DNA of 64,000 nt from positions 4,582,001-4,646,000 of the forward strand of contig NZ_CP090095.1 in NCBI RefSeq assembly GCF_021391675.1, read 5' to 3'. Below the pieces are notes generated by a model, which made no database searches, was not told where the DNA came from, and saw nothing but the letters and a program-made list of their open reading frames with translations. Of this stretch, positions 7,456 through 16,294 are shown piece after piece (position 1 is the first letter of the stretch; the number at the start of each line of letters is the position of its first letter). The DNA comes from Neorhizobium galegae. GTDB taxonomy: Bacteria; Pseudomonadota; Alphaproteobacteria; Rhizobiales; Rhizobiaceae. A program made the translations under genes and the position numbers.

Positions 7456-8684
7456 CAACCATCTTCTACGAAGCCTTCCTCGTTGGCGAGATGACGTTCG
7501 AGGGGGAATGGCGGCTCGACTACGATCCGTCATGGGAGGCGCGCCGCTCGGCCTTCCCAATCTCACTGACCATGCCGCTGCGATCAGGAGCGGTCCACGC
7601 AGACAGGCTGCTGCCGTGGCTCGCCAACCTGCTGCCGGAAACCCATCTCGCCGAGATCGGTCAGCGGCTGAAAGTGTCTCCCCAGGACATCGTGGGCCTG
7701 CTCGGTCACATCGGCCGCGACACGGCGGGAGCGCTCTCGATCGGAGAACCACGCAAGGCAGGCGTCAACCTGCAGCCCATTCCGGACGACGAAGTACTGG
7801 AGCGCATCCTCAACGAGCTTCCGTCCAAACCCTTCCTGGTCGGAGAGCGGGGCGTGTCCATGTCGCTTGCCGGCGTGCAGGAGAAATTGCCCGTCTTCAT
7901 CGACGAGGAAGGGATCATCTCAATCCCTGTCGATGGAACACCATCGACCCACATCATCAAGCCGGATACCACGCGGTTGGCGGGAAGCGTCGAAAACGAA
8001 GCCTTCTGTCTTGCCCTTGCAAGGGCATGCGGATTGGAAGCGGCCGAGGCGACAATAGGCGTAGCCGGCAAACGACGCTATCTGCTGGTGAAGCGCTACG
8101 ACCGTTTCACGGACCCGCAGGGTGAGATCCGCCGGCTGCATCAGGAGGATCTTTGTCAGCTAACGGGTCATTTTCCGTCGCAGAAATACGAGCGCTCCTC
8201 GACAGGCCGCGGCGTGACGCTGAAGATGATGTTCGATGCCGTCAGCGATCTCGTTTCACTTGGCGAGCGCCTGAAGCTTCTGGACGCGGTGATTTTCAAC
8301 GTACTGATCTGCAACTCCGACTCGCACGCCAAGAATTACTCCATCCTGATCGGTGCGGGCGGATCTGCGAAGATGGCGCCGCTTTACGATTTGATGTGTG
8401 CCGCGGTGTATCGTCAGGTCGATCAGAGCCTGCCGCAGGGCATTGCCGGACGTTTCATCGCGCCCGACTTGCATCGACGCGATTGGCAAGCGGTGGCCGA
8501 GGAGATCGGGTTGAGCGGCGCATCGACTGCCAGGCGGGTCGAGGAACTTGCGGCCGTAGTTGGTGACGCCTGCGATGATGTCGCGACGCGACTGTTTAAG
8601 GCCTCCGGCGATCCGACAAGAATTCTGGAGCGCATCAGCCATAACGTTCAGAAGCGATCCAAACGAATTCACAGGCAGCTTTGA
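7452..8684 (+). CDS. hipA: HipA-family serine/threonine kinase toxin
   Basis: 410 residues, near the usual 410-440. It has the family's glycine/serine-rich phosphate loop (GVSMSLAGVQEKLP near residues 137-150), a lysine in STHIIKP, and the catalytic loop NSDSHAKNYS near 292-301, where Asp and the following Lys-Asn are the kinase residues, followed by APLYDLM, equivalent to the DFG site. The E. coli relative phosphorylates glutamyl-tRNA synthetase and induces persistence. All key residues look intact, so the toxin is probably active and needs HipB. It is translationally coupled to hipB. Confidence 0.92.
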   Translation: MTTIFYEAFLVGEMTFEGEWRLDYDPSWEARRSAFPISLTMPLRSGAVHADRLLPWLANLLPETHLAEIGQRLKVSPQDIVGLLGHIGRDTAGALSIGEPRKAGVNLQPIPDDEVLERILNELPSKPFLVGERGVSMSLAGVQEKLPVFIDEEGIISIPVDGTPSTHIIKPDTTRLAGSVENEAFCLALARACGLEAAEATIGVAGKRRYLLVKRYDRFTDPQGEIRRLHQEDLCQLTGHFPSQKYERSSTGRGVTLKMMFDAVSDLVSLGERLKLLDAVIFNVLICNSDSHAKNYSILIGAGGSAKMAPLYDLMCAAVYRQVDQSLPQGIAGRFIAPDLHRRDWQAVAEEIGLSGASTARRVEELAAVVGDACDDVATRLFKASGDPTRILERISHNVQKRSKRIHRQL

Positions 8685-8840
8685 ACTCGGGAAATTGCAT
8701 CGTCTCCAGAGAACCTGGAGGCTTACATCATTTCGGAAGTTTATCGAGATTGTCTCGAAATCCCATCTGTTTTCCCGGCCCAAGCGACCGCCGCTACTAC
8801 TTTTGTACCTCGGCTTTAGTCCCAGTCACAGGAGAGGTCT

Positions 8841-8859
8841 AGCGGAAATTGTTTCCGCT
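8841..8859. repeat. Dispersed palindrome, copy 1
   Basis: AGCGGAAA and TTTCCGCT around a 3-base centre, followed by TCGG. Related copies lie at 26372-26390 and 27860-27880, all in non-coding gaps of the island. Confidence 0.65.
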
Positions 8860-8903
8860 TCGGCTCCGAGCGGACACTCTATCAGCATCGGAATGCTTTG
8901 GCT

Positions 8904-8972
8904 GCTTTGCGCCCTCATTGCGGTCATTCAACCCGATCTTGCGATGTCCTGAAAGCTGCCGGTCCGATTGGT
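8904..8972. repeat. Dispersed 69-bp repeat, copy 1
   Basis: Roughly three-quarters identical by eye to 18731-18799, including TTTGCG, then ATTGCGGTCATT, CTTGC, GAAGCTGC-like and GATTGG-like words in the same order and spacing. The ATTGCGGTCATT core also occurs at the head of the iteron array (26930). Confidence 0.6.
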
Positions 8973-9229
8973 CACCGAGCCCGACGAACCTCGAAGACGA
9001 AGCAGCCAAAGTTCATCACGAATTCTGGCCGAAGCATCTGGGCAAGGCATAGTCTCTTTCGTCCGAAATGCTGCTGGGGCGAGCATCGAGGTGGTGTGTC
9101 TGGACCAGTTCCGTCGCATCTTTTCAAATTGGGTCTTCACCCATTGCCCGCGCAGTAATGCACCTTCTGCAGAACGGGAGGAAACATGGTAGGATCGCGA
9201 GCTCGCTTTCCCTACTGATGGAGACCGTG

Positions 9230-9601
9230 ATGGACTTGCTTCGGCGGCTGAGGGATCTGTGCGATGCCTTCAACGCTCATGATCTCGATCTGATCATGAC
9301 CTACTTCGCTGAAGACTGCATATTGGAGATGCCACGCGGGCGCGATCCATGGGGGTCTCGCTTGGAAGGCAAGACCAAGGTGCGAGAGGCTCTGGCGTCG
9401 CGCTTTCAGGGCCTGCCTGACGTTACCTACAACAACGCTGAGCACTTCGTTGATGAAGCATCCGGAACTGGGATATCGAGATGGACCCTCATGGGTACGT
9501 CGGTCAACGGGACAAAGACGGAAGTCCAGGGTTGCGATCTTTATACATTTCGGAATGGCCAGGTGATCCGCAAAGATTCCTATTGGAAGATCGTCGAGTA
9601 G
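9230..9601 (+). CDS. SnoaL-like / NTF2-fold protein
   Basis: About 123 residues of the NTF2-like superfamily (SnoaL, ketosteroid-isomerase type): an initial helix LRDLCDAFNAHDLDLIMTYF, the strand DCILEMP with a PRGRDPWGSRLEGK loop, then RWTLMGT and GCDLYTFRNGQVIRKDSYWK at the end. The fold makes a small-molecule pocket; members are isomerases, cyclases, hydrolases or binding proteins, so function cannot be named. The start at 9230 has GGAG six bases upstream; ATG 9218 is possible. It stands alone between hipBA and an integrase pseudogene. Confidence 0.78.
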   Translation: MDLLRRLRDLCDAFNAHDLDLIMTYFAEDCILEMPRGRDPWGSRLEGKTKVREALASRFQGLPDVTYNNAEHFVDEASGTGISRWTLMGTSVNGTKTEVQGCDLYTFRNGQVIRKDSYWKIVE

Positions 9602-9731
9602 CCACAAGACCAGATGTTGACGCTCTTGAAGTGCCTCAGCTTTGAGCCGTCGGTCAGCTTCCGGCCGCCCCTCTTGAACCTGGAACTTGTGCGTTACTCC
9701 GAGGGCCAATGGTGGCCGAAGGAGAACTCAA

Positions 9732-10360
9732 ATGGGTATCGCACAATATGATCCTGCTGCATTGGGTCGCCCGGCATGGAACGCCGGCCGTAAGGTCGGC
9801 GTAAAGAAACCCTTGAAGCAGCGGCAGATTTGGGCAATTCGTTTCTACCTCGATAGAGAGGGACGCATTCGAGACCGAGCGCTGTTCGATCTCGCGATCG
9901 ACAGTAAGCTACGAGACTGCGATCTCGTTAAGCTCAAAATCGGAACACTCGTCACAGGCCAGGAGATCCGAACCCGAGCCATGGTCGTCCAGCAAAAAAC
10001 CGGACGTCCTGTCCAATTCGAGATCACGGCTGACGTTAGGGCTAGTTTGCTTGCATGGCTTGAACGGAGAGGCAGAACAATCGATGACTTTGCCTTTCCC
10101 AGTCGGGTCGATAATGCCGATCATCTCAGCACTCGCCAGTATGCCAGATTGGTCGATGAGTGGGTTACCGCGATTGGGCTACGAAGCGAAGACTACGGCA
10201 CTCGCTCCGACGCAACAAGGCGGCGATGATCTACAAAGCTACAGGCAATCTTCGTGCGATCCAGATCCTGCTCGGACATACCAAGATCGAGAACACTGTA
10301 AGGTATCTGGGCGTGGACATCGAGGATGCGCTGGAACTGGCGGAGCACACCGAAATTTAA
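9732..10360 (+). pseudogene. Short tyrosine integrase, frameshifted with loss of the catalytic histidine
   Basis: The start at 9732 is preceded by AAGGAG. The first frame reads MGIAQYDPAALGRPAWNAGR through LDREGRIRDRALFDLAIDSK and ends in EDYGTRSD shortly after 10190. The rest (SLRRNKAAMIYKATGNL, ILLGHTKIENTVRYLGVD) is in another frame and ends at 10360. Related rhizobial integrases read EDYGTHSLRR there, so about four bases including the histidine of the H-x2-R motif are missing near 10200. The later GHT and Tyr are intact. Inactive as written. It marks an older mobile element inside the island. Confidence 0.82.
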
Positions 10361-10580
10361 AAATATACAGCCCTGCACACAGCGGGGTCGTGCGTTTCGG
10401 CCCGAGCAGCTATGCGCCCTCCTTGTCAGCCATAGATGCAGTTGATGCATCTGCCCGAAAGCGGCCATCGCATTGATGTTTGAAGCCATGACATGTGTGC
10501 GCGGATATCGTCGGAAAAACTCGAGTCGCCATCACGGCGTGAAATTAGTCCGAGGATACCAACCTTCATCTCCTTATCGC

Positions 10581-11315
10581 TCAAGCGGTCCCGGCGCGGT
10601 TTTGGGCTACGATTTCATCGTGAGTAAGGCTGCCGCCTTTTTCCATGAAGACCTTGATCAGGGCCTCACGGTTACCTGCCGAGCATTTTTGGTCAGCTTT
10701 TTCTAGAGCCGTTTGCAGCTCTTCAGCAGTCAGTTCCGTGCAATAGGCAGGCGTGCCAGGCTGTTGTCGCCATGAGGTCGCGAGACCCCCGGCATCGAGA
10801 GCGTCGAAGCCCGTCGCCTCCACCAGTTGCATGACAATCGACTTCTTTTCGAGGTTATCACCCGCTACCGGAAGGGCGATGCGGCCGGGTTGCGACTTGT
10901 CTACGCCCTTTTCCGCGAGAGTCGCAGAAAGCGCCGCATTCCAAGCTTTAATGATCGGTCGGTTGATCTGCTCACTGATCCAGACCGCTTCCGGTTTGCC
11001 ACCATCAACATCGGTGATCGCTCCGTCACGGAACGGATAGTAGTTGGACGTGTCTACGACAACGACGTTCTCGGGAACATTTGCGAATAAATTGGCAAGA
11101 TCGCGATGAGCCGAAAACGGGATGGAAAGGATCACAATGTCCACCCCCGTCACGGCATCTTCCTTGGTCGTTGCCGTCGCACCAACTTCCGCGGCGAGAT
11201 CGCGGATGGATTCCGGACCCTTTGAGTTAGCGAGCTTGACCTCGTGATCTGCGGCCGCGAGCTTGCGTGCAAGTGTCGCGCCGATGTTTCCTGCGCCGAC
11301 AATCCCGATGTTCAT
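10581..11315 (-). CDS. NAD(P)-binding oxidoreductase, F420-dependent NADP reductase-like
   Basis: 244 residues. A Rossmann site GIVGAGNIGATLARKL at 4-19 is followed by a basic/neutral ANSKGPES loop, a pattern that binds NADP(H). Further family landmarks are DIVILSIPF, VVVDTSNYYP and GFDALDAGGLATSWRQQPGTP near the C-terminus. The fold is that of F420-dependent NADP oxidoreductase and of 6-phosphogluconate-dehydrogenase-like reductases; rhizobia lack F420 as far as is generally known, so the actual donor and acceptor are unknown. It diverges from an HxlR regulator across 135 bases that hold a perfect palindrome, so it is very probably the regulator's target. Confidence 0.85.
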   Translation of the reverse strand: MNIGIVGAGNIGATLARKLAAADHEVKLANSKGPESIRDLAAEVGATATTKEDAVTGVDIVILSIPFSAHRDLANLFANVPENVVVVDTSNYYPFRDGAITDVDGGKPEAVWISEQINRPIIKAWNAALSATLAEKGVDKSQPGRIALPVAGDNLEKKSIVMQLVEATGFDALDAGGLATSWRQQPGTPAYCTELTAEELQTALEKADQKCSAGNREALIKVFMEKGGSLTHDEIVAQNRAGTA

Positions 11316-11426
11316 ATCATTTCCTTGCTGCGAATATTGGAATTAACGCACTCGAACGGAGGCCTGACTTGTTGTGCTCCGAAGAATAGGGTTAGCTACC
11401 GGATACGGCAAGAACCGACTAAAAGG

Positions 11427-11441
11427 TGGGTAACCTACCCA
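11427..11441. promoter_or_regulatory. Perfect palindrome, probable HxlR operator
   Basis: TGGGTA and TACCCA are separated by ACC. The site lies 9 bases upstream of the HxlR start and between two divergent genes, fitting autoregulation plus control of the oxidoreductase. Confidence 0.55.
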
Positions 11442-11450
11442 GAGGTATGT

Positions 11451-11834
11451 ATGGCAGTTGAACGAGACTGGCGCTGCGAGGACCCGAAGCAGCGAATGAT
11501 ATGGGCGGCGGCAACCCAAGATGCTCTGCGGGTCCTTGAAGGGAAGTGGAAGATCGTCATCATCTGCCAGCTCTTCGCCGCAAAGGGTCCGCTAAGATTC
11601 TCGGAACTCGAAAAGCGCGTCGAGGGCGTGAACCAGAAGATGCTGATCCAGCAACTCAAGGAGTTGGAGAAGGATGGTATCGTGACAAGAACCGTCTATC
11701 CACAGGTGCCGCCAAAGGTCGAATATGCACTGAGTGATATGGGGATCGCACTCGGTCCGTCCATGGCGGAACTAATCGACTGGGCGTTCATGCGACGTGA
11801 TGCGCGTGCCGCAACGTCGCAAGATCCGGCGTAA
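11451..11834 (+). CDS. HxlR-family transcriptional regulator
   Basis: 127 residues with a winged helix of the HxlR/MarR-like type: LRVLEGKWKIVIICQL at about 22-37, LRFSELEKRVEGVNQKML as the recognition region and the wing VTRTVYPQVPPKVEYALS near 80-97. A cysteine at 10 (RDWRCEDP) and one in IICQLF are positions that sense thiol stress or quinones in relatives such as YodB, but this is only analogy. AGAGGT lies five bases before the ATG at 11451; longer in-frame starts have no such site. It probably represses itself and the divergent oxidoreductase. Confidence 0.88.
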   Translation: MAVERDWRCEDPKQRMIWAAATQDALRVLEGKWKIVIICQLFAAKGPLRFSELEKRVEGVNQKMLIQQLKELEKDGIVTRTVYPQVPPKVEYALSDMGIALGPSMAELIDWAFMRRDARAATSQDPA

Positions 11835-11932
11835 GCGACCAGCATATTTCGGTGACTGCCCGCTGTGCATCGCCAGATCAAAAGGAAGCCGTTGCGTCGA
11901 GCCGCGCTGGCCGAGATCGTCTACACCGCCGC

Positions 11933-12577
11933 TTAACGAAATTCAGGTTCAGGCGACGTGATCAACGCATCCTCAAGCAACACCTTGGCTGCATCGCGGT
12001 TTGCCTCCACTATGGCAGGATCGCGCGTCGATTGCGCGATCACGATCGCGCCTTGGAAGAGCGACAGGATCTGGATCACGGCTCTTTCGGGTTTGCTTAA
12101 TGCCAAAGGCTCGATGAGTGACGCAACAAATTCATGTAAGCCCTTAAAATACGCGGCGATGGTTGCCTGCACGTCTGGGGAGTTAGCCTCCGGCCCGAAC
12201 TCGGCCAGTCCTTTCACGAAGGGACAGCCGCGGAAAGAAGGCGCACGGAACGGTTCCTCTAACGCATCAAAGATGGCGAGGACACGCTCCAGCGGCGACA
12301 GCCCGGCTCTTTCAGTCGAGGTTGCGAGCATCTGAAACCAGGTGTCAGTTTTGTAACGCAAATAGGTAGCGATCAGGTCTGCCTTTGATGGAAAGTGCTT
12401 GTAGAGCGTCATCTTCGCCACGCCGCTTTCGGCAATGATGCGGTCTATCCCAACTGAGTGGATGCTGAACCGGTAAAACAGGTCCGACGCCGTCTTCAAT
12501 ATACGTTCTCGCGGGGCAAGGGCGTTGAGCGGCTGCCCCTCTACATCCACGAACTCAAGCATGCCGCGCGTTTCCAT
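11933..12577 (-). CDS. TetR/AcrR-family transcriptional regulator
   Basis: 214 residues. The N-terminal helix-turn-helix runs from about residue 23 to 70 (ERILKTASDLFYRFSIHSVG, AKMTLYKHFPSKADLI), matching the TetR consensus closely. The C-terminal half is an all-helical ligand domain with GCPFVKGLAEF, found in the branch that regulates SDR or efflux genes. It is divergent from the SDR gene across 125 bases holding two operator-like repeats, so it probably represses both itself and that enzyme, with an unknown small molecule as inducer. Confidence 0.9.
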   Translation of the reverse strand: METRGMLEFVDVEGQPLNALAPRERILKTASDLFYRFSIHSVGIDRIIAESGVAKMTLYKHFPSKADLIATYLRYKTDTWFQMLATSTERAGLSPLERVLAIFDALEEPFRAPSFRGCPFVKGLAEFGPEANSPDVQATIAAYFKGLHEFVASLIEPLALSKPERAVIQILSLFQGAIVIAQSTRDPAIVEANRDAAKVLLEDALITSPEPEFR

Positions 12578-12609
12578 CCTTCGTCACCTCAGATTCTTCG
12601 TACACTGAT

Positions 12610-12664
12610 ATACAGACTATTCTGTCAATTTAAAGATTGCAAATACATACAGGTCTGTCTATGT
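12610..12664. promoter_or_regulatory. Two operator-like inverted repeats between TetR and SDR genes
   Basis: ACAGACTATTCTGT at 12612-12625 and ACATACAGGTCTGTCTATGT at 12645-12664 are both imperfect palindromes built from ACAG/CTGT halves and sit in the divergent gap. They are likely TetR-protein sites. Confidence 0.5.
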
Positions 12665-12702
12665 GGATGCGGCGCCCTTGGATTTCAGAGAAAGGACTTA
12701 AG

Positions 12703-13581
12703 ATGAACAGAAAAGTCGTTGTTGTGACCGGCGCGAGCAGTGGTTTTGGGAAACTGACAGTATTGGAGCTCGCCAGGCGGGGTCATACGGTGGTTGCGAC
12801 CATGCGAGACGTCGAAGGAAGAAATGCCAAGGTCCGGAGCGAGCTCATCGACGCGGCGAAAGCTGAAGGGCATGTATTGCACGTCCTTGAAGTGGATGTC
12901 GCCGACGAGGCATCGGTCAATTCCGCGATCGAGCAGATCATCAGGCAGCACGGAAAAATCGATGCCCTGATCAACAACGCGGGAACGATGGCCGTCGGGA
13001 TCACGGAAGCCTATACGGTCGCGGACGTCGAACGGCAATTTGCGGTCAATTTCTTTGGCGCCCTACGGGCCGACCGCGCCGTACTACCGCACATGCGTGC
13101 CGCCGGCAGCGGACTTCTCGTTCATGTGACATCCCTGATGGGCCGCGTGATTTTTCCGTTCTTCGGCGTTTATTCTGCGAGCAAGTTCGCGCTCGAGGCG
13201 CTTGCCGAAGCCTATCGGTACGAACTGAAGGGTTTTGGAATTGACTCCGTCATCGTCGAGCCAGGGCCATTCCCTAGCAACCTTATCTCGTCGAGCCCGG
13301 AGCCCTCCGACCAGGCCGTGCTTACATCCTACGGCGAGGTCGCGGCGATCCCCGGTCAGATCAAGGCCCACGCCAACGACGGACGCGACGAGGCTAATCC
13401 GCCACGGCCCCAACGTGTGGCCGATGCCATTGCGCAGTTGGTCGAGGCCACGGAACGGCGTCCATTGCGCACGGTCGTCATGCCTGAAGGCATGGATCTC
13501 GGTGTCCAGCGGTTGAACGAAGCCGTAAGCCCAATTCAGAACGACCTGCTCACTTCGCTCGGCATGTCGAGCATGATTTGA
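12703..13581 (+). CDS. SDR-family oxidoreductase
   Basis: 292 residues, classical short-chain dehydrogenase. Cofactor motif TGASSGFG at 9-16, followed by TMRDVEGR, whose arginine favours NADP(H); NNAG near 87-90; catalytic Ser in VTSLMGR and Tyr-x3-Lys in YSASKFALEAL. The extended C-terminus after the EPGPFPSNL loop is typical of the retinol-dehydrogenase-like branch. The start at ATG 12703 has AGAAAGGA upstream; the frame is open further up but lacks a ribosome site. The substrate is unknown; the neighbouring TetR gene suggests induction by the compound it acts on. Confidence 0.88.
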   Translation: MNRKVVVVTGASSGFGKLTVLELARRGHTVVATMRDVEGRNAKVRSELIDAAKAEGHVLHVLEVDVADEASVNSAIEQIIRQHGKIDALINNAGTMAVGITEAYTVADVERQFAVNFFGALRADRAVLPHMRAAGSGLLVHVTSLMGRVIFPFFGVYSASKFALEALAEAYRYELKGFGIDSVIVEPGPFPSNLISSSPEPSDQAVLTSYGEVAAIPGQIKAHANDGRDEANPPRPQRVADAIAQLVEATERRPLRTVVMPEGMDLGVQRLNEAVSPIQNDLLTSLGMSSMI

Positions 13582-13743
13582 CACTCTTCGGCTGGCGGGT
13601 GGTGCCACCTGCCGCCCATTGAGGGGGCCACTCGGGCCTGCATGTGAGATAAAGGGTCGCAGTAGCTTCGCTGCGCGTAGGGTGTCTGAGGCCAGTGCTA
13701 CCGCCGGAAGGCGCTATTGCCGCCTGACGGCGGCATAGATGAC

Positions 13744-13896
13744 CTGGAACGCCGGCCGAAAGTCGGCGTCAAGAAGCCCCTGAAGCAGCGCCAGATTTGG
13801 GCGATCCGCTTCCTCCTCGACCGGGAGGGGCGCATGAGAGATCGCGCGCTGTTTGATCTCGCGATCGACAGTAAGCTCCAAGGCAAGATGTCCTGA
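13744..13896 (+). pseudogene. Scrap of the short tyrosine integrase
   Basis: Encodes WNAGRK, then after a one-base loss KPLKQRQIWAIR, DREGRMRDRALFDLAIDSKL, nearly identical to residues 17-60 of the integrase pseudogene at 9732, and stops shortly after. It is in the same orientation as that pseudogene; the two bracket the redox module at 10581-13581. Confidence 0.75.
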
Positions 13897-13934
13897 GAAG
13901 GAGCGGGCGAGGCAGTCCCCCGCTCCGCGTCTTG

Positions 13935-15098
13935 TTATTCCGCTAGTTCCCGCATCACCTTGATGAGGTCGGACTTGCCTTCGAAGCCGATGCCGGGAAG
14001 GTCCGGCATCACGATGTGGCCGTTCTCGACCTTGACACCGTCCGGGAAGCCCCCGTACGGCTGGAATAGGTCCGGATAGCTCTCGTTGCCCCCTAGCCCC
14101 AGCCCGGCTGCAATGTTGAGCGACATCTGGTGCCCTCCGTGCGGGATGCAGCGCGACGGCGACCAGCCGAACTGGCGCAGGACGTCCAGAGTACGGAGGT
14201 ATTCTACGAGCCCATAGGAAAGGGCGCAGTCGAACTGCAAATAGTCGCGATCGGGCCGCATTCCGCCGTAACGGAGCAGGTTGCGAGCATCCTGATGCGA
14301 AAAAAGGTTTTCGCCGGTCGCCATCGGCGCGTCGTAGAACTCCGAGATGGCAGCCTGCAGCGCATAGTCCAGAGGATCGCCGATCTCCTCGTACCAGAAG
14401 AGCGGATATGCGTGGAGCATCTTCGCGTAGGCGACGCCCGTCTCCAGGTCGAAGCGGCCGTTCGCGTCAACGGCGAGGCGCGCCTCGGAGCCAATCTCTT
14501 CGAGAACCGACTCAATCCGGCCCCGGTCTTCGTCGATCGAGGCGCCGCCGATCTTCATCTTGACGACATTGTACCCGCGGTCGAGGTATCCGCGCATTTC
14601 CTTGCGCAGCGCGCTGTTGTCCTTCCCAGGATAATAGTAGCCGCCTGCCGCATAGACGAAGACCTTCGGGTTAGCTTCACGACCCTTCATTTTGGCGAGG
14701 AGTCGAAAGAGCGGCTTGCCTTCGATCTTGGCGACAGCGTCCCAAACGGCCATGTCGATGGTGCCGACGGCCACCGAACGCTCGCCGTGACCGCCAGGCT
14801 TCTCGTTCTGCATCATCGTCGCCCAGATCTTGTGCGGATCGAGATTGGTACCGGCGTCGTTCATCAGGCCATCCGGAGACGCTTCAAGAATCCGATCCTT
14901 GAAGCGCTCGCGGATGAGGCCGCCTTGGCCGTAACGCCCGTTCGAATTGAAACCGTAGCCGACAACGCGCCGGCCGTCCTTCACGACGTCCGTCACGACG
15001 GCGACGAGGCTGGCCGTCATCTTCGAGAAATCGATATAGGCGTTGCGGATAGGCGAAGCGATCGGTTTCGTAACTTCGCAGACGTCGATGATACGCAT
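13935..15098 (-). CDS. tarD: D-tartrate dehydratase-like enolase-superfamily enzyme
   Basis: 387 residues, the length of the characterised Bradyrhizobium D-tartrate dehydratase (about 389), which it resembles from the N-terminus (MRIIDV, ITKPIASPIRNAYIDFS pattern) onward. The mandelate-racemase-type barrel supplies the K-x-K motif (VVKMKIGG), metal ligands in VDANGRFD, WYEEIGDP and GENLF, and the acid/base His in HGGHQMS. The reaction is D-tartrate to oxaloacetate plus water. The start at 15098 has GGAG six bases upstream; ATG 15101 is adjacent. It is followed by nothing in the operon and preceded by the tartrate/malate dehydrogenase, supporting a tartrate-use module. Confidence 0.85.
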   Translation of the reverse strand: MRIIDVCEVTKPIASPIRNAYIDFSKMTASLVAVVTDVVKDGRRVVGYGFNSNGRYGQGGLIRERFKDRILEASPDGLMNDAGTNLDPHKIWATMMQNEKPGGHGERSVAVGTIDMAVWDAVAKIEGKPLFRLLAKMKGREANPKVFVYAAGGYYYPGKDNSALRKEMRGYLDRGYNVVKMKIGGASIDEDRGRIESVLEEIGSEARLAVDANGRFDLETGVAYAKMLHAYPLFWYEEIGDPLDYALQAAISEFYDAPMATGENLFSHQDARNLLRYGGMRPDRDYLQFDCALSYGLVEYLRTLDVLRQFGWSPSRCIPHGGHQMSLNIAAGLGLGGNESYPDLFQPYGGFPDGVKVENGHIVMPDLPGIGFEGKSDLIKVMRELAE

Positions 15099-15208
15099 CA
15101 TGTACTCCGTTGGATAGAAAACGTTGATATCAGTATTGAGCTTTGAGGGTCGTGGCAGTGATCCGTCGGGGGGCCTCGCCGCGCTGCCCGTCAACCACCG
15201 CTTCGCGC

Positions 15209-16294
15209 TCAGATGAGGAAGTCGGCCACGGCCTTTCCGGATGTCACGGTATTGGCAGTTCCACCGAGATCCCGCGTCCGCAGCCGTGAATCGGCGAGCG
15301 ATCCTTCGATTCCCGCCATGATGGCATCAGCCGCTTCCTGCTCACCTAGATGCTCCAGCATCATGGCCGCGGACCATATTTGGCCGATGGGGTTGGCAAC
15401 GCCTCTCCCGGCTATATCAGGTGCCGAACCATGTACTGGTTCGAACAGCGATGGGAACTTTCTCTCTGGATTAATGTTGCCGGAGGGTGCTATTCCGATC
15501 GTTCCAGTGCAGGCAGGCCCGAGGTCCGAGAGGATGTCACCGAACAGGTTGGAAGCGACGACCACGTCGAACCTGTCGGGATTGAGCACAAAATGCGCGC
15601 ACAGTATGTCGATGTGGTACTTGTCCCAAGTGATGCCAGGGTAAGATCTCGCCATCTCTTCGACGCGCTCGTCCCAATAGGGCATCGTGATCGAAATCCC
15701 ATTCGACTTGGTCGCTGAGGTCAATCTTTTCCTTGGGCGCTTATGGGCCAACTCGAACGCGAACTTAAGAATCCTGTCGACGCCGATCCTAGTCATCACA
15801 GTCTCCTGGACGACGGTTTCTCGGTCGGTGCCGGGGAATATCTTGCCGCCGATCGAAGAATATTCTCCCTCCGTGTTCTCCCTGACCACGTAGAAGTCAA
15901 TGTCACCTGGACCACGACCTGCCAAAGGAGAGGCCACTCCCGGCATCAGCCGGCATGGCCTCAGACTCACGTACTGGTCGAACTCGCGACGGAACTGGAT
16001 CAAAGAGCCCCACAGCGAGATATGATCGGGAACAACTTCAGGCCAGCCGACTGCCCCAAAAAAGATGGCGTCGTGGCCGCCGATCCGAGCCTTCCAGTCC
16101 TTGGGCATCATCTGCCCATGCTTCAAATAGTAGTCGCATGAGGCGAAATCGAAGGAGTCGATCTGCAACTCGAATCCGAACTTCTTCGCCGCGGCTTCCA
16201 AGATTCGTAGCCCTTCAGGTACGACCTCCTTGCCGATGCCGTCGCCGGCGATGGAGGCGATCCTGTAGATCCTGTTCGTTTTTTGGTTGGTCAT
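15209..16294 (-). CDS. ttuC: Tartrate dehydrogenase / D-malate dehydrogenase
   Basis: 361 residues of the beta-decarboxylating dehydrogenase family (isopropylmalate, isocitrate, tartrate). IAGDGIGKEVVPEGL is at the N-terminus; VRENTEGEYSSIGG carries the tartrate/D-malate-type substrate loop; metal aspartates are in NLFGDILSDLGP and the NAD loop is [20 protein letters not shown]. The enzyme oxidises L-tartrate or decarboxylates D-malate with NAD. Start ATG 16294 has GGAG six bases upstream and overlaps the stop of the tctA remnant as ATGA, the footprint of an original tctCBA-ttuC-tarD operon. Confidence 0.88.
   Translation of the reverse strand: MTNQKTNRIYRIASIAGDGIGKEVVPEGLRILEAAAKKFGFELQIDSFDFASCDYYLKHGQMMPKDWKARIGGHDAIFFGAVGWPEVVPDHISLWGSLIQFRREFDQYVSLRPCRLMPGVASPLAGRGPGDIDFYVVRENTEGEYSSIGGKIFPGTDRETVVQETVMTRIGVDRILKFAFELAHKRPRKRLTSATKSNGISITMPYWDERVEEMARSYPGITWDKYHIDILCAHFVLNPDRFDVVVASNLFGDILSDLGPACTGTIGIAPSGNINPERKFPSLFEPVHGSAPDIAGRGVANPIGQIWSAAMMLEHLGEQEAADAIMAGIEGSLADSRLRTRDLGGTANTVTSGKAVADFLI

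Larger units (their letters stand above)
8685..9229. other. Gene-poor gap with dispersed repeats
   Basis: About 545 bases downstream of hipA. It holds a palindrome (8841-8859) and a copy of a dispersed repeat (8904-8972), each with relatives elsewhere in the island. The remaining sequence gives only short frames without ribosome sites or recognisable products. Confidence 0.5.

Noticed and set aside
10473..10706. A 77-codon rightward frame before the F420-reductase-like gene
   Set aside because: Runs into the 3' end of the convergent oxidoreductase gene and resembles nothing.
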